Below, one piece after another: positions 44,275-53,970 of a stretch of DNA of 64,000 nt. The translations under genes and the position numbers were made by a program. Below the pieces are notes generated by a model. The model was not told where the DNA came from. It did no database searches and saw only the letters and a program-made list of their open reading frames with translations. This stretch comes from Clostridiales bacterium (GTDB taxonomy: Bacteria > Bacillota > Clostridia > Christensenellales > Borkfalkiaceae), in the NCBI GenBank assembly GCA_015055865.1, contig SVHK01000003.1:1-64000 (forward strand), given 5' to 3'. Position 1 is the first letter of the stretch; every line of letters begins with the position of its first letter.

Positions 44275-45522
44275 TTATTTTATAAACCAACCTTCTGCAA
44301 CGTCTTTAAATCTATCGAATAGAGTCGCTTTTTCTACGCTTTCGTTGGCAATAAGCGGAATTCGGTCGATTTCCACGCCGTCTTTAAATACAAGAATTTC
44401 CCCTACGTTATCGCCGTAGCTTAAAGGCGCTTTTAAATTCTTTTTTATATACGTTTGCGTGGAATAGCCTGCCTCAACTCCACGTTTTGAAAAAATTTTA
44501 CTCTCTCGTTCGGGGCGAACGGCGATTTCCTTTTGTTTACCACCTGAAACGTAAGCCTTTTCTTCTATCGGGTTTTTATCGTCGATTACGGTTTTTGCAA
44601 CGTAGTTAGCAAAAGTATAATCAAACGTTGCGCGAACGTCGTTGAATCTCGTTTTACTATCCTTTTCGCCGATTACGACGGAAATTACGCGCATATCGTT
44701 GCGCTTTGCCGTTGCGGCAAGACAAAATCCCGCTTGATTGGTAAATCCGGTTTTGCCCCCGTCGCAACCGTCGTAAAAACGGACCAACTTATTCGTATTG
44801 GAAATTTCGGTATATCTACCTTTTGGATGTTGAAATTTATCCATCCAAACTTGTCCAAATTCATAATATTCCTTATGATTTAAAAGCGCTTTTAACATAA
44901 AAGCAACGTCTTTGGCGCATGAGTATTGCGGTTCTTTTGGAAGTCCCGTACAATTAGCGAATAAAGTGTTTTCAGCGCCTAATTCTTTGGCTTTTTCATT
45001 CATTCTATCGGTAAAAACGCTTTCGCTCCCCGATATTCTTTCCGCCATTGCTACGCAACTATCGTTTGCGGAACAAACCGCTATACTTTTTATTAGTTCT
45101 TTTACTGGGTATTTTGCATTCGCTTCCAAAAAGACTTGCGAACCACCCATCGAGGAAGCGTTTTCACTTACGCTAACTTCTTCTTCAAACGTTAAATTGC
45201 CTTGCTTAATTTCATCAAAACACAAAAGTAAAGTCATAATCTTGCACATGCTTGCAATCGGCAAGCGTTCTTCTTCATTATAAGAATAAACCACCGTTTG
45301 CGTCGTCGGTTCAAAAACAAACGCTGATTTTGCGCTCAAATTCAATGGATTTTCTTTGTTTTCTGCGACCGTTTGAAGGGAAACTTCTTTTGTTTCTTCT
45401 TGACTTTGAGCAAAAGCGGTTGAAATTTGACTTTTATTGAATAAAATCCCCCTTTGCAAAACGCTTACGGGTAACGCAACTATCAAAGCTGATAACGCTA
45501 ACATTTTTTTTATATTTTTCAT
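44275..45522 (-). CDS. D-alanyl-D-alanine carboxypeptidase with C-terminal PBP5 domain
   Basis: This 415-residue S11 peptidase has an N-terminal export signal with an AFA end (residues 1-38), Ser91-x-x-Lys94 (SMCK), a CSANDSC motif for the SxN box, GGKTGFTNQAGFC for KTG, and a C-terminal beta domain (YGDNVGEILVFKDGVEIDRI). It is the second such enzyme in the window, longer than the dacF product. It lies just downstream of spoIVB, in the position usually held by spo0A. A sporulation-linked or vegetative role is open. Confidence 0.92.
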   Translation of the reverse strand: MKNIKKMLALSALIVALPVSVLQRGILFNKSQISTAFAQSQEETKEVSLQTVAENKENPLNLSAKSAFVFEPTTQTVVYSYNEEERLPIASMCKIMTLLLCFDEIKQGNLTFEEEVSVSENASSMGGSQVFLEANAKYPVKELIKSIAVCSANDSCVAMAERISGSESVFTDRMNEKAKELGAENTLFANCTGLPKEPQYSCAKDVAFMLKALLNHKEYYEFGQVWMDKFQHPKGRYTEISNTNKLVRFYDGCDGGKTGFTNQAGFCLAATAKRNDMRVISVVIGEKDSKTRFNDVRATFDYTFANYVAKTVIDDKNPIEEKAYVSGGKQKEIAVRPERESKIFSKRGVEAGYSTQTYIKKNLKAPLSYGDNVGEILVFKDGVEIDRIPLIANESVEKATLFDRFKDVAEGWFIK

Positions 45523-45548
45523 TTTTTTTCATCTCCTACTATTATTTA

Positions 45549-45601
45549 TGCGTGTCATAACATTTTATTATGTTTAACATAATTATTTTGTTTGACATAA
45601 T
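45549..45601. repeat. Cluster of TTATG/CATAA inverted repeats
   Basis: The gap between spoIVB and the carboxypeptidase gene holds several short dyads, including TTATGTTTAACATAA, and, at 45583-45601 on the minus strand, ATTATGTCAAACAAAATAA, which matches 18 of 19 bases at 23437-23455 on the plus strand. Confidence 0.55.
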
Positions 45602-45603
45602 AC

Positions 45604-46611
45604 TTAATATTTTAGCATTTTTTCAATATCAATACCGAAACCGCGAGTCGGGTCGTTTAAAAATACGTGCGTAATAGCGCCAATTAGTTTATTTTCTTGC
45701 ACGATTGGACTTCCGCTCATTCCTTGTACGATTCCGCCCGTCGTTTCAATTAATTCTTTATCGGTTATTTTAACGACGTAATTCTTATTTTCTTTGTTAT
45801 TTTTATCAACTTTTACGATTTCAACTTCGTATTTTTTAGGCGTTTGACCGTTTATCGTTGAATATATATAAGCTACGCCCGGTTTGGCGTTTAGAGAATC
45901 GACCTCAACTTTATTTAAAACGGACAAATCGACGTTTTGATTAATTTGACCAAAAATACCGCATTCGCATAACGTTGTTGTTTTTCCAAATTCCCCATCG
46001 CCTAAAAATATGCCGTGTAATTCGCCTGCTTTACCGCGCGTACCTTTTAAAACGCTTACGATATTACAATTATAAAGCTTTCCTTCCGCGCCTATTTTTT
46101 CACATTCTTCTCCTACGGCGTGTCCTAAAGCGCCAAAACTTCTAGTGGTTGGGTCAACGTAAGTTATCGTACCTATTCCTGAAACGGTATCCCGTATAAG
46201 TACGCCTATTTTATATTTTTTAGTAATTTTGTCCATTTGCGGTTTTACGATAAATTTTTCTTTATCGTTACCTCGTTTTACGGTCAATTCAAGAGAATTC
46301 GCACCGTTTTTTGCTATTATTGAGTTTAAATCGGCAACGGTTTCAACGTTTATGCCCGAAGCGTTAATAATGACGTCTCCCGAACAAATTCCGGCTTCTT
46401 TAGCAGGCGAAAACGTTTTTTCTTCGCCGATTACGTCGCAAACCCCTATAACTTGCGCGCCTCCCGCGCTTAACATAAATCCCGCCGGCATACCGCCAAC
46501 GTATAAAAAACGCCCGTTTTCGGCCACTGCGCGAATAGGTGTCCCAATTATCGCAAACAGTATCAAAAACGAAGCGAAAATACTAATTAAAAAAGCACTT
46601 ATCTTACGCAT
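45604..46611 (-). CDS. spoIVB: SpoIVB peptidase
   Basis: This S55 serine peptidase has 335 residues from the ATG at 46611, chosen because GGAGGAAA lies just before it and an export signal follows (MRKISAFLISIFASFLILF). A PDZ domain (EAGICSGDVIINASGINV) and the catalytic domain with LGHAVG and GMSGSPIVQENKLIGAITH (Ser) follow. In sporulation SpoIVB crosses from the forespore to trigger pro-sigma-K processing. It sits directly after recN, the usual order. The normal next gene, spo0A, is absent. Confidence 0.95.
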   Translation of the reverse strand: MRKISAFLISIFASFLILFAIIGTPIRAVAENGRFLYVGGMPAGFMLSAGGAQVIGVCDVIGEEKTFSPAKEAGICSGDVIINASGINVETVADLNSIIAKNGANSLELTVKRGNDKEKFIVKPQMDKITKKYKIGVLIRDTVSGIGTITYVDPTTRSFGALGHAVGEECEKIGAEGKLYNCNIVSVLKGTRGKAGELHGIFLGDGEFGKTTTLCECGIFGQINQNVDLSVLNKVEVDSLNAKPGVAYIYSTINGQTPKKYEVEIVKVDKNNKENKNYVVKITDKELIETTGGIVQGMSGSPIVQENKLIGAITHVFLNDPTRGFGIDIEKMLKY

Positions 46612-46685
46612 AATTTCCTCCGTTAGAAGATAATTTGCGCAAAATAAGTGCGAATTATTCAATTTTTTAAAGTTTTATAAACAAA

Positions 46686-48386
46686 TTATGAAATAGAACG
46701 TTTATATTCGTCCGCCTGTCGAATAAGTTCTTCCGCATGCTTAACGGCAAAATCATCTTTTTCACTACCGCCAAGTAATCGAACGATTTCTTTCAATTTT
46801 TCTTGATGATTTAATTCTAATACTTTAGTATGCGTTTTCTCAGTAGCTTCATACTTTTCTATTAAGAATTCTTTATCGCTCATAACGGCAATTTGCGCAA
46901 GATGCGAAACGGCGATAATTTGAGTGTTTTTTGCGATTTGCGCAAACTTTTCACCTACAACTTTTGCCGTTTTACCACTTATACCTGCGTCGATTTCATC
47001 AAAAATATAGCTTGAAATTTCGTTTAATGCGGAAAACTGCGTTTTTATTGCCAACATAAATCGGCTCATTTCACCACCGCTTATAATTTTTCCAAGCGGT
47101 TTTAAAGGTTCGCCTGCGTTTGCCGAGAATAAGAAACGAATATCGTCCAATCCGTTCGTATTTGCTTTTGAAACGTCCGATAAGGAATAATCGTTAAATT
47201 CAATTTCAAATTTTGCGCTATTGATATTTAAAGTTTTTAATTCATTGGTAACACGCTCACAAAATTCTGCGCCACGAAGTTTACGAATTTTCGTAATTTC
47301 AAGGCAAATTGAATAAATATTTTTTTCCGTTTTATCTTTTTTGGACGTTAATTGTTCGTATTTTCCTTCGCAGTCAGACAAGAGCTCGTATTCGTTTGAA
47401 ATCGTTTCCAAATATTTGAAAATTTCTCGTTCGTTTGCGCCGTATTTACGCTTTAACGTATGGATTAAATCTAATCTGTTTTCGACTTCTTGCATTTCGT
47501 TTTCGTCAAAATATAAACAGTCGCAAGCATCGAAAAGAGATTGCGCAATATCATCTGCATCCATTGATAAGCTTTCAATTCTATCTAATAAGTTAGAATA
47601 TTCCGTGTCCAACGTCGAAATAGAAGAAATAGAACGTCTTGCCGTTCTTATACCGTCTAAAACGCCTCTATCCGATGAAAATAAGTTAGCCGTTTCCCGT
47701 AAAGCAGAAATAATTTTTTCTAAATTATTTATTTTAGCTCTTTTTAAAAGAAGTTCGTCTTCTTCGCCCTCTTTTAAATCGGCAAGCGTAATTTCGTCTA
47801 TTTGATATTTTAAAAGCTCTATACGGCGATTTCTTTCTTGCTCGTTTCCGCCCAAAAGCGAAATTTGTTCATTTATTTCTTTTAACGAGTTTAATTTTTC
47901 GCAGAGTTTATGTTTATACTCTTTTAATTCTTCGCCAATAACTTCATCAAGCGTTCGAAGTTGATTGCTTTCTTTAAGTAAATAAAAATGCTCGCTTTGT
48001 CCGTGTACGTCAACCAAATGGTCGGTAACTGAGCGCAACATAGAAACGGTAACTGTGTTTCCGTTAATTTTGATACTGCTTTTCCCCGCATCGGTAAACT
48101 TTCTTGAGATAATAATTTCACCGTCGCTATCAATATCAAGTTCCCGCAAAACCTGAACGGCCTTGGAGTTCTCCTCAACGATAAATTCCGCTTTAACCAT
48201 ACATTCCGTTTCGCCGTAACGAATCATCGTCCGTTCCGCTTTCGCGCCCAAAACAAAGTTTACTGAATCGAGAATAACTGATTTTCCTGCGCCGGTTTCG
48301 CCCGAAAGAACGTTTAAACCCTCGCTGAAAGAAATTTCAGCGAGGTCTATTAACGCTACGTTTTTTATCGAAAGTTTGGCTAACAT
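46686..48386 (-). CDS. recN: DNA repair protein RecN
   Basis: This 566-residue SMC-like ATPase has Walker A GETGAGKSVILDSVNFVLG, a central coiled coil (about 150-380), ABC signature SGGEMSRFMLAIK and Walker B YIFDEIDAGISG. It acts early in double-strand break repair. It follows argR by 13 bases, in the conserved Firmicutes order argR-recN-spoIVB. Confidence 0.97.
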   Translation of the reverse strand: MLAKLSIKNVALIDLAEISFSEGLNVLSGETGAGKSVILDSVNFVLGAKAERTMIRYGETECMVKAEFIVEENSKAVQVLRELDIDSDGEIIISRKFTDAGKSSIKINGNTVTVSMLRSVTDHLVDVHGQSEHFYLLKESNQLRTLDEVIGEELKEYKHKLCEKLNSLKEINEQISLLGGNEQERNRRIELLKYQIDEITLADLKEGEEDELLLKRAKINNLEKIISALRETANLFSSDRGVLDGIRTARRSISSISTLDTEYSNLLDRIESLSMDADDIAQSLFDACDCLYFDENEMQEVENRLDLIHTLKRKYGANEREIFKYLETISNEYELLSDCEGKYEQLTSKKDKTEKNIYSICLEITKIRKLRGAEFCERVTNELKTLNINSAKFEIEFNDYSLSDVSKANTNGLDDIRFLFSANAGEPLKPLGKIISGGEMSRFMLAIKTQFSALNEISSYIFDEIDAGISGKTAKVVGEKFAQIAKNTQIIAVSHLAQIAVMSDKEFLIEKYEATEKTHTKVLELNHQEKLKEIVRLLGGSEKDDFAVKHAEELIRQADEYKRSIS

Positions 48387-48399
48387 AATACACTACCTT

Positions 48400-48855
48400 T
48401 TATTGTTTAATAAAAGCGTTTAATTTATCAATTACAAGATTAGCGCCCTCGTTATCTTCGCATACGACGAGCAAAGTATCGTCGCCAGCAACTGAACCGA
48501 CGATTTCGGGATAGTTGAGCTTATCGACGACAGAACCTGCGTTTGCCCCGTTACCCGTTAAAGTTTTAATCACGATGATATTTTGCGCGGACTTCATGGA
48601 AACCAAGCAATCCTTAAATAAATTACGCATTTTTGGGGAAATTTCGCCTTTCATTTCATTGATATAGGCATAACGATATTTTTTATTCGTGCCCGATACT
48701 TTAAATAAGTGTAAATCTTTAATATCACGAGAAATTGTAGCTTGCGTAACGACGTAATTAAGTTTATTTAATTCTTCGCAAAGTTCTTCTTGCGTTTCGA
48801 TTTCTTTCATCGAAATAATTTCTAAAATTTTAGCGTGTCTTGCCGTTCTTAACAT
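48400..48855 (-). CDS. argR: Arginine repressor ArgR/AhrC
   Basis: This 151-residue protein has an N-terminal winged helix (ETQEELCEELNKLNYVVTQA then TISRDIKDLHLFKV) and a C-terminal arginine-binding hexamer domain (GDDTLLVVCEDNEGANLV). It represses arginine synthesis and activates catabolism. Its position between nadK and recN is the conserved one. Confidence 0.96.
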   Translation of the reverse strand: MLRTARHAKILEIISMKEIETQEELCEELNKLNYVVTQATISRDIKDLHLFKVSGTNKKYRYAYINEMKGEISPKMRNLFKDCLVSMKSAQNIIVIKTLTGNGANAGSVVDKLNYPEIVGSVAGDDTLLVVCEDNEGANLVIDKLNAFIKQ

Positions 48856-48876
48856 AATACCCTCTCTTTCATATTC

Positions 48877-49683
48877 TTATTTATTAAGTTTAGTTTTTAT
48901 TTTTTCTAAAAATACAGCTTTATCGTTCATCGGGAAATCTGCGGTAAACGTTGCCTTATTAATGGTAACGGCTTCCCCTTTACTTAAAACGTCGACGACT
49001 TCCCCGTCAACAATGATAAGCGACTGTCCTTGCGTTACTTTAACCAATAAGTTTTCTTCGTCGGAATAAACGACAGGTCTAGAATGTAAAGACAAAGCGC
49101 AAAGAGGCGTCAACATAAATACGGGTACGTCAGGGAATAATATCGATCCACCTGCGCTCAAAGAATAAGCAGTTGAGCCCGTTGGCGTACAAATTAATAC
49201 TCCGTCGCCCGCAACTTGCGTTTTTTCATCGGCAATTTCCGTTTCAAGCCGTAAAATTTGTCCAACCTTTCCCGAATAGGAAGCAAAATCGCGTTGAAAA
49301 GAAACTTCGTTTAACGCGTAATATTTTCTTTCACCAACTTGCAATTCTAAAACGCTACGATTTAAAATATGACAAGTTCCGTCTTGCACTTTTTTCAAAA
49401 GTTCTATAACTTTTTCCGTTTCGTCGCGCTCGTATTCTGCTAAAAAACCGAGTGTACCGTAATTGATTCCGATTATTTTCGCGCCTTTTTGCGCCGCAAC
49501 TACGGCGGAATGTAAAATAGCTCCGTCTCCACCCAATACGATTAAAACGTCAACGTTTGAAATACACGAATTATCCGCAAATAGCTCGCATTCGTAACCA
49601 TTTTTCAATAATACTTCAGACAATTCGTCAATCACACGTTCGTTTTTAATTTTATTTGCGTTCGCAATAATACCAATTTTCAT
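48877..49683 (-). CDS. nadK: NAD kinase
   Basis: This 268-residue kinase has the GGDGAILHSA motif, the NE segment ALNEVSFQRD and the TPTGSTAYSLSAGGSI motif. It phosphorylates NAD to NADP. Its length is typical of bacterial enzymes. It lies 15 bases after tlyA in the operon. Confidence 0.96.
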   Translation of the reverse strand: MKIGIIANANKIKNERVIDELSEVLLKNGYECELFADNSCISNVDVLIVLGGDGAILHSAVVAAQKGAKIIGINYGTLGFLAEYERDETEKVIELLKKVQDGTCHILNRSVLELQVGERKYYALNEVSFQRDFASYSGKVGQILRLETEIADEKTQVAGDGVLICTPTGSTAYSLSAGGSILFPDVPVFMLTPLCALSLHSRPVVYSDEENLLVKVTQGQSLIIVDGEVVDVLSKGEAVTINKATFTADFPMNDKAVFLEKIKTKLNK

Positions 49684-49698
49684 TCGTATCCCCTAAAA

Positions 49699-50490
49699 TT
49701 ATATTAATTCGTTTAAAGAATTTAGCTTGACGAACATTTTCACCTTTTCTTCTATTGTTAAAATAGACATAGCGCCTTTGCCATACGGTCTTACCTGCAA
49801 AACGTATTCTATATTTTTACCTTTACGAATAGGTGCGTTTACAATAGCAAAAGGATATAAGCCGAGTTGAATACAAAACTCAACGACGCTTTTTACAATT
49901 TTTGAATGCGCGGACGGATGAACGATACCACTCTTGCCGATATTTTTCTTTTCGCATTCAAATTGCGGTTTAATCAACAAGAAGGCTACGCCGTTCGGGG
50001 TTAATATTTCCTTTATAGCAGGTAAAATTAATTTTAAAGAAATAAAACTAACGTCTACGCTAACGCCGTCGATGGACTCTAAAAAATCGGATTTTTTTAA
50101 ATATCTGGCGTTTACGTTTTCCATTTTCACGATTTTCGGATGATTTTGCAAAGAGCTATGTAATAAACTTTCCCCAACGTCAACCGCATACACTTTTTTG
50201 ACGCCGTTTTGCAAAAGACAATCGGTAAAACCGCCCGTGCTTGCGCCTATGTCTGCAAAAACCATATTTTCAACGGAAAATTCAAAGTTTTTTAACGCTC
50301 TTGAGAGTTTGTAACCGCCGTTTGAAACGAAACTTTCTTCCGATTTTATATAAACGATTTCTTCGTCGCCTATAATTTCGTCTTTGGGTTTTATTTTTTT
50401 ACCGTTAACGAGAACCAGTCCGTTTTCAATCGCTTCGGCGGATTTTGTCCTTGAACCGAATTTTTCAGCAAAAAATTTATCCGCTCTCAT
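49699..50490 (-). CDS. tlyA: TlyA family rRNA 2'-O-methyltransferase
   Basis: This 263-residue protein has an N-terminal S4 domain (MRADKFFAEKFGSRTKSAEA) and a Rossmann methyltransferase domain with FADIGASTGGFTDCLLQNG, DVSFISLKLILP and LIKPQFE. TlyA methylates 16S/23S rRNA riboses. It overlaps the end of dxs by four bases, the conserved pairing in Firmicutes. Confidence 0.95.
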   Translation of the reverse strand: MRADKFFAEKFGSRTKSAEAIENGLVLVNGKKIKPKDEIIGDEEIVYIKSEESFVSNGGYKLSRALKNFEFSVENMVFADIGASTGGFTDCLLQNGVKKVYAVDVGESLLHSSLQNHPKIVKMENVNARYLKKSDFLESIDGVSVDVSFISLKLILPAIKEILTPNGVAFLLIKPQFECEKKNIGKSGIVHPSAHSKIVKSVVEFCIQLGLYPFAIVNAPIRKGKNIEYVLQVRPYGKGAMSILTIEEKVKMFVKLNSLNELI

Positions 50491-52235
50491 TTTAAAACTT
50501 CCGTAATATAGCTTTCAATCTCGTCTTTATTTACGCCAAAGCGATTTTGCAAACTTTTTACGCTACCGTGGGGAATAAATTTATCCTCGTAGGCATAATT
50601 TTTAACGATATGACGCTTATTATTACTCGTCAACCAACCGTCAATCATTGCGCCTAAACCACCTAAAAATACGTTGTCTTCTATGGTAACGATATAGTCA
50701 CTCTTGATTAAAGAAAGCATTTCCTCATCTAAAGGCTTAATAAATCTTGCGTTAATAACGTCAATAAAAAGTCCTTTATTTTTAAGGGTTTCCGCAATTT
50801 CCATTGCCATCGTCAAACAACGTTCGCCTTCGGCGATAACAGTAAGGTTAGAGTTTTCGTTTTGAAGATATTCCCATTTACCAAGTTCAATTTTTTTGTT
50901 TTCGGAGTTAAATTTAATCAATCCGTTTCTTGGATATCGAATAGCCAAAGGGTGTGGATAATTTGCGCTAAAATTTAAAAATTCTTTAAATTCTTCCGTG
51001 TCTTTTGGTGCGCAAATAGTTAAATTAGGGATTAAAGAAAGATAAGATAAATCGAAAACGCCTTGGTGTGTTTCTCCATCGGGACCGGAAATTCCAGCCC
51101 TATCGATACAAAAAGTAACGGGCGCATCTTGTTGACAAATGTCGTGAATAATTTCATCAAACGAGCGTTGTAAAAAAGTTGAATAAATTGCGTAATAAGG
51201 CTTTAATCCCGCCGTACCCATTGCCGCGGAAAGCACCGACGCATTTTCTTCGCAAATCCCTACGTCAAACGCGCGCTCAGGATAGTCAGTAAAAAATTGT
51301 TTTAACCCTAAACTATCGAGCATTGCCGCGCATACGACGGCAATACTTTTATCCGTTTTTGCAAGTTGGCAAAGCGTTTCGCCTAATACTTCGGAATATT
51401 CCCTTTCCTTTTTCGCACCCATAGAAGGAACTCCGTGCGTTAAAGTGGGCTCATCTTCGGAAAATTCATAGCCTTTGCCTTTTTTGGTATGGATATGCAA
51501 AAGTACTGAATTTGTTTCAAGAAGTTTCTTCGCTTGCTCAAGCGATTGCGTCATTTCTTTACAGTTATTCCCGTCTTTTACGCCAAGATAGCTCAAGCCG
51601 AAACTTTCAAGAAGTTTTATTCCTTCTGCCTTTTTTTCCGTTTCCGAGCGCAAATCGTTTAAAATATCGTGCATACCCCCAACGGTTGGCGAGATAGACA
51701 TTCCATTATCGTTTAAAATAATTAAAATTTTCGTTTTGAGTATTTGCATACTCGTCAAAGCTTCGTAAACTAAGCCGTTATTAAAGGAGCCGTCGCCAAC
51801 GTAAGCGATTACTTGATGATTTTCGCCCTTTAAATCTCTTGCTTTCGCAATTCCTAAAGCAGCGGAAATAGCCGTACCTGCGTGGCCAGTGTCGTAGCAA
51901 TCAAACGCGCTTTCGCTACGTTTTGGAAATCCTGAAATCCCGTTTTCTTTTCTCAACGTGTTAAATTTTTCGTAACGACCGCTCAAAAGTTTATAGGGAT
52001 AGCATTGATGCCCTACGTCAAAAACGATTTTATCTTTTGGGAAATCAAAAACGGAAAAAAGCGCAACCGTAGATTCTACCGCGCCTAAATTAGACGCAAG
52101 ATGTCCTCCGCCTTTGGTTACCGTATCGATTATAACCGAGCGAATTTCTTCGCATAACGCGCATTTATCGCTCTCGTTTAACCTACGAATATCCGCAGGT
52201 TGCAATTTTTCTAATAACATTTTCCCTAACCCCAT
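50487..52235 (-). CDS. dxs: 1-deoxy-D-xylulose-5-phosphate synthase
   Basis: This thiamine-diphosphate enzyme has the GHLASNLGAVE segment, GHQCYPYKLLSGR, GTGHAGTAIS-like DTGHAGTAISAALG, VGDGSFNNGLVYEAL (ThDP motif), HTKKGKGYEFSE, GICEENASVL and the C-terminal transketolase domain. It makes DXP from pyruvate and glyceraldehyde-3-phosphate, the first MEP pathway step; IspH from the same pathway is also encoded in this window. At 582 residues it is shorter than the usual 620 or so. A second ATG at 52220 is an equally good start. Confidence 0.96.
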   Translation of the reverse strand: MGLGKMLLEKLQPADIRRLNESDKCALCEEIRSVIIDTVTKGGGHLASNLGAVESTVALFSVFDFPKDKIVFDVGHQCYPYKLLSGRYEKFNTLRKENGISGFPKRSESAFDCYDTGHAGTAISAALGIAKARDLKGENHQVIAYVGDGSFNNGLVYEALTSMQILKTKILIILNDNGMSISPTVGGMHDILNDLRSETEKKAEGIKLLESFGLSYLGVKDGNNCKEMTQSLEQAKKLLETNSVLLHIHTKKGKGYEFSEDEPTLTHGVPSMGAKKEREYSEVLGETLCQLAKTDKSIAVVCAAMLDSLGLKQFFTDYPERAFDVGICEENASVLSAAMGTAGLKPYYAIYSTFLQRSFDEIIHDICQQDAPVTFCIDRAGISGPDGETHQGVFDLSYLSLIPNLTICAPKDTEEFKEFLNFSANYPHPLAIRYPRNGLIKFNSENKKIELGKWEYLQNENSNLTVIAEGERCLTMAMEIAETLKNKGLFIDVINARFIKPLDEEMLSLIKSDYIVTIEDNVFLGGLGAMIDGWLTSNNKRHIVKNYAYEDKFIPHGSVKSLQNRFGVNKDEIESYITEVLK

Positions 52236-52237
52236 CG

Positions 52238-53128
52238 TTAATTTTCTCGATTCCTAATGTATGAAATTAAATCGACTAAAAATTCCGTATCTCCGTCAAT
52301 CCCGTCAAGGATGTTGTAACACTTTGTTGCGCGCATATCCGCTTGAATTTTAGCGCCGTCCAAACCGTAAAAACTAATACTCGTTAACTTTTTCTCCGTT
52401 TTATCTTTACCAATAGTTTTGCCAAGCTTTTCAAAACTGCCTATTTCATCTAAAATATCGTCGGTAAATTGGAATAACTCGCCAAGATTTTGACCGAATT
52501 CTTGTAACTCCAAATAGTATTTTCCGCCGTTTAAGATACTAACAATTAAAATGGGCGCTAATAAAAGTTTACCGGTTTTTAACGTATAAATAGTCAATAA
52601 ATCGTTTTCAGAGGATTTCTCGTTACTTGACGTGAGTTTCAAATCAAGCGATTGCCCTGCAATCATACCGTTAATTCCAGCGTAATCGCATAAAATTTGT
52701 GACGCAAGACAATACTTTTCGCCTTTTAAACATTGCTCAATGCAAATAGAATAAGCGGTATTCAATAATCCGTCGCCGGCTAAAATAGCATTCGCTTCGC
52801 CATACTTTTTATGATTAGACGGCTTCCCACGCCTAAAATCGTCGTTATCCATCGCAGGCAAATCGTCGTGAATCAACGAATAGGTATGAATCATTTCAAG
52901 CGCTAAAGCGTACGGCAAAATATCTGACCGTTCTATATTAAAAATATCTGCAACCGCCAATGCAAGCACGGGACGAACCCTTTTACCACCTAAAAACAAG
53001 CTGTATTTCATACTTTCGCCCAATATTTCAGGCATAGTACTTAATTTATCCGCTTGCGATTTTGCGTAATCTTCAAAAATTTTAAGATAATACTCGTATT
53101 TCTCTTTGAATTTATACAACTTAATCAA
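52238..53128 (-). CDS. ispA: Farnesyl/geranyl diphosphate synthase (IspA type)
   Basis: This 296-residue prenyltransferase has GGKRVRPVLALA, the first Asp-rich motif HDDLPAMDNDDFRRG and the second FTDDILDEIG. It condenses IPP with allylic diphosphates for undecaprenyl and other isoprenoids. It ends three bases before dxs. The preceding gene is folD rather than the usual xseA-xseB pair. Confidence 0.95.
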   Translation of the reverse strand: MIKLYKFKEKYEYYLKIFEDYAKSQADKLSTMPEILGESMKYSLFLGGKRVRPVLALAVADIFNIERSDILPYALALEMIHTYSLIHDDLPAMDNDDFRRGKPSNHKKYGEANAILAGDGLLNTAYSICIEQCLKGEKYCLASQILCDYAGINGMIAGQSLDLKLTSSNEKSSENDLLTIYTLKTGKLLLAPILIVSILNGGKYYLELQEFGQNLGELFQFTDDILDEIGSFEKLGKTIGKDKTEKKLTSISFYGLDGAKIQADMRATKCYNILDGIDGDTEFLVDLISYIRNREN

Positions 53129-53132
53129 CTCC

Positions 53133-53966
53133 TTAAAGAGAAAGTTCTGCCGCTTTCACGGTATTATATAAAAGCATCGTAATCGTCATAGGACCAACTC
53201 CGCCTGGAACGGGTGTTATCAACGACGCTTTTTCAGAAACACCGTAAAAATCAACGTCTCCGCAAAGTTTGCCCTGCTCGTCGCGGTTCATACCGACGTC
53301 TATCACGATTGCGCCGTCTTTTACCATATCGTTCGTTACGAAATTCGCCTTTCCAATCGCTGAAACCAATACGTCCGCTGTTTTACAAATTTCTTTTAAG
53401 TTTTTGGTTTTACTATGGCAAACCGTTACGGTTGCGTTCGCGTTTAGCAAAAGCAATGCCATAGGTTTTCCTACCGTATCGCTTCGACCTAACACAACGG
53501 CGTGTTTTCCTGTTAAATCGACGTTCTCGTATTCCAACATTTTCATAACGCCAAGAGGCGTGCAGGCTACGAATTTAGATTTATTGAGAACCAAATGCCC
53601 TAAATCATAAGCCGAAAATCCGTCTACGTCTTTCTCGCAAGGAATTTTTGACATTGCGGATTCAGCGTCAAACCCTTTAGGTAAAGGCAATTGCAATAAT
53701 ATTCCGTCAACGGCCTTGTCGTTTGCAAGTTTTACTAAACAATTTTCAAGTTCTTCTTGCGTAATCGTTTCAGATAACTCGTAAACGAAAGAACAAATCC
53801 CTACGCTTTCGCACGCTTTTACTTTATTTCTAACGTAAATTTTTGAAGCGGGGTCTTGACCTACTATAACGACCGCCAAGCCAATTTTTTTTGGGAAATT
53901 TTTAATTTTTTCTTTTAATTGCTCACGAAAAGACTCGGCAATTTTTTTTCCATCGATAATTTTCAT
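53133..53966 (-). CDS. folD: Methylene-tetrahydrofolate dehydrogenase/cyclohydrolase
   Basis: This 277-residue bifunctional enzyme has VGQDPASKIYVRNKVKACE, GILLQLPLPKG, VLGRSDTVGKPMALLLL and VPGGVGPMTITMLL. It interconverts methylene-, methenyl- and formyl-tetrahydrofolate. The catalytic Lys (YVRNK) is intact. It follows nusB by five bases and precedes ispA by four. Confidence 0.97.
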   Translation of the reverse strand: MKIIDGKKIAESFREQLKEKIKNFPKKIGLAVVIVGQDPASKIYVRNKVKACESVGICSFVYELSETITQEELENCLVKLANDKAVDGILLQLPLPKGFDAESAMSKIPCEKDVDGFSAYDLGHLVLNKSKFVACTPLGVMKMLEYENVDLTGKHAVVLGRSDTVGKPMALLLLNANATVTVCHSKTKNLKEICKTADVLVSAIGKANFVTNDMVKDGAIVIDVGMNRDEQGKLCGDVDFYGVSEKASLITPVPGGVGPMTITMLLYNTVKAAELSL

Positions 53967-53970
53967 AATT

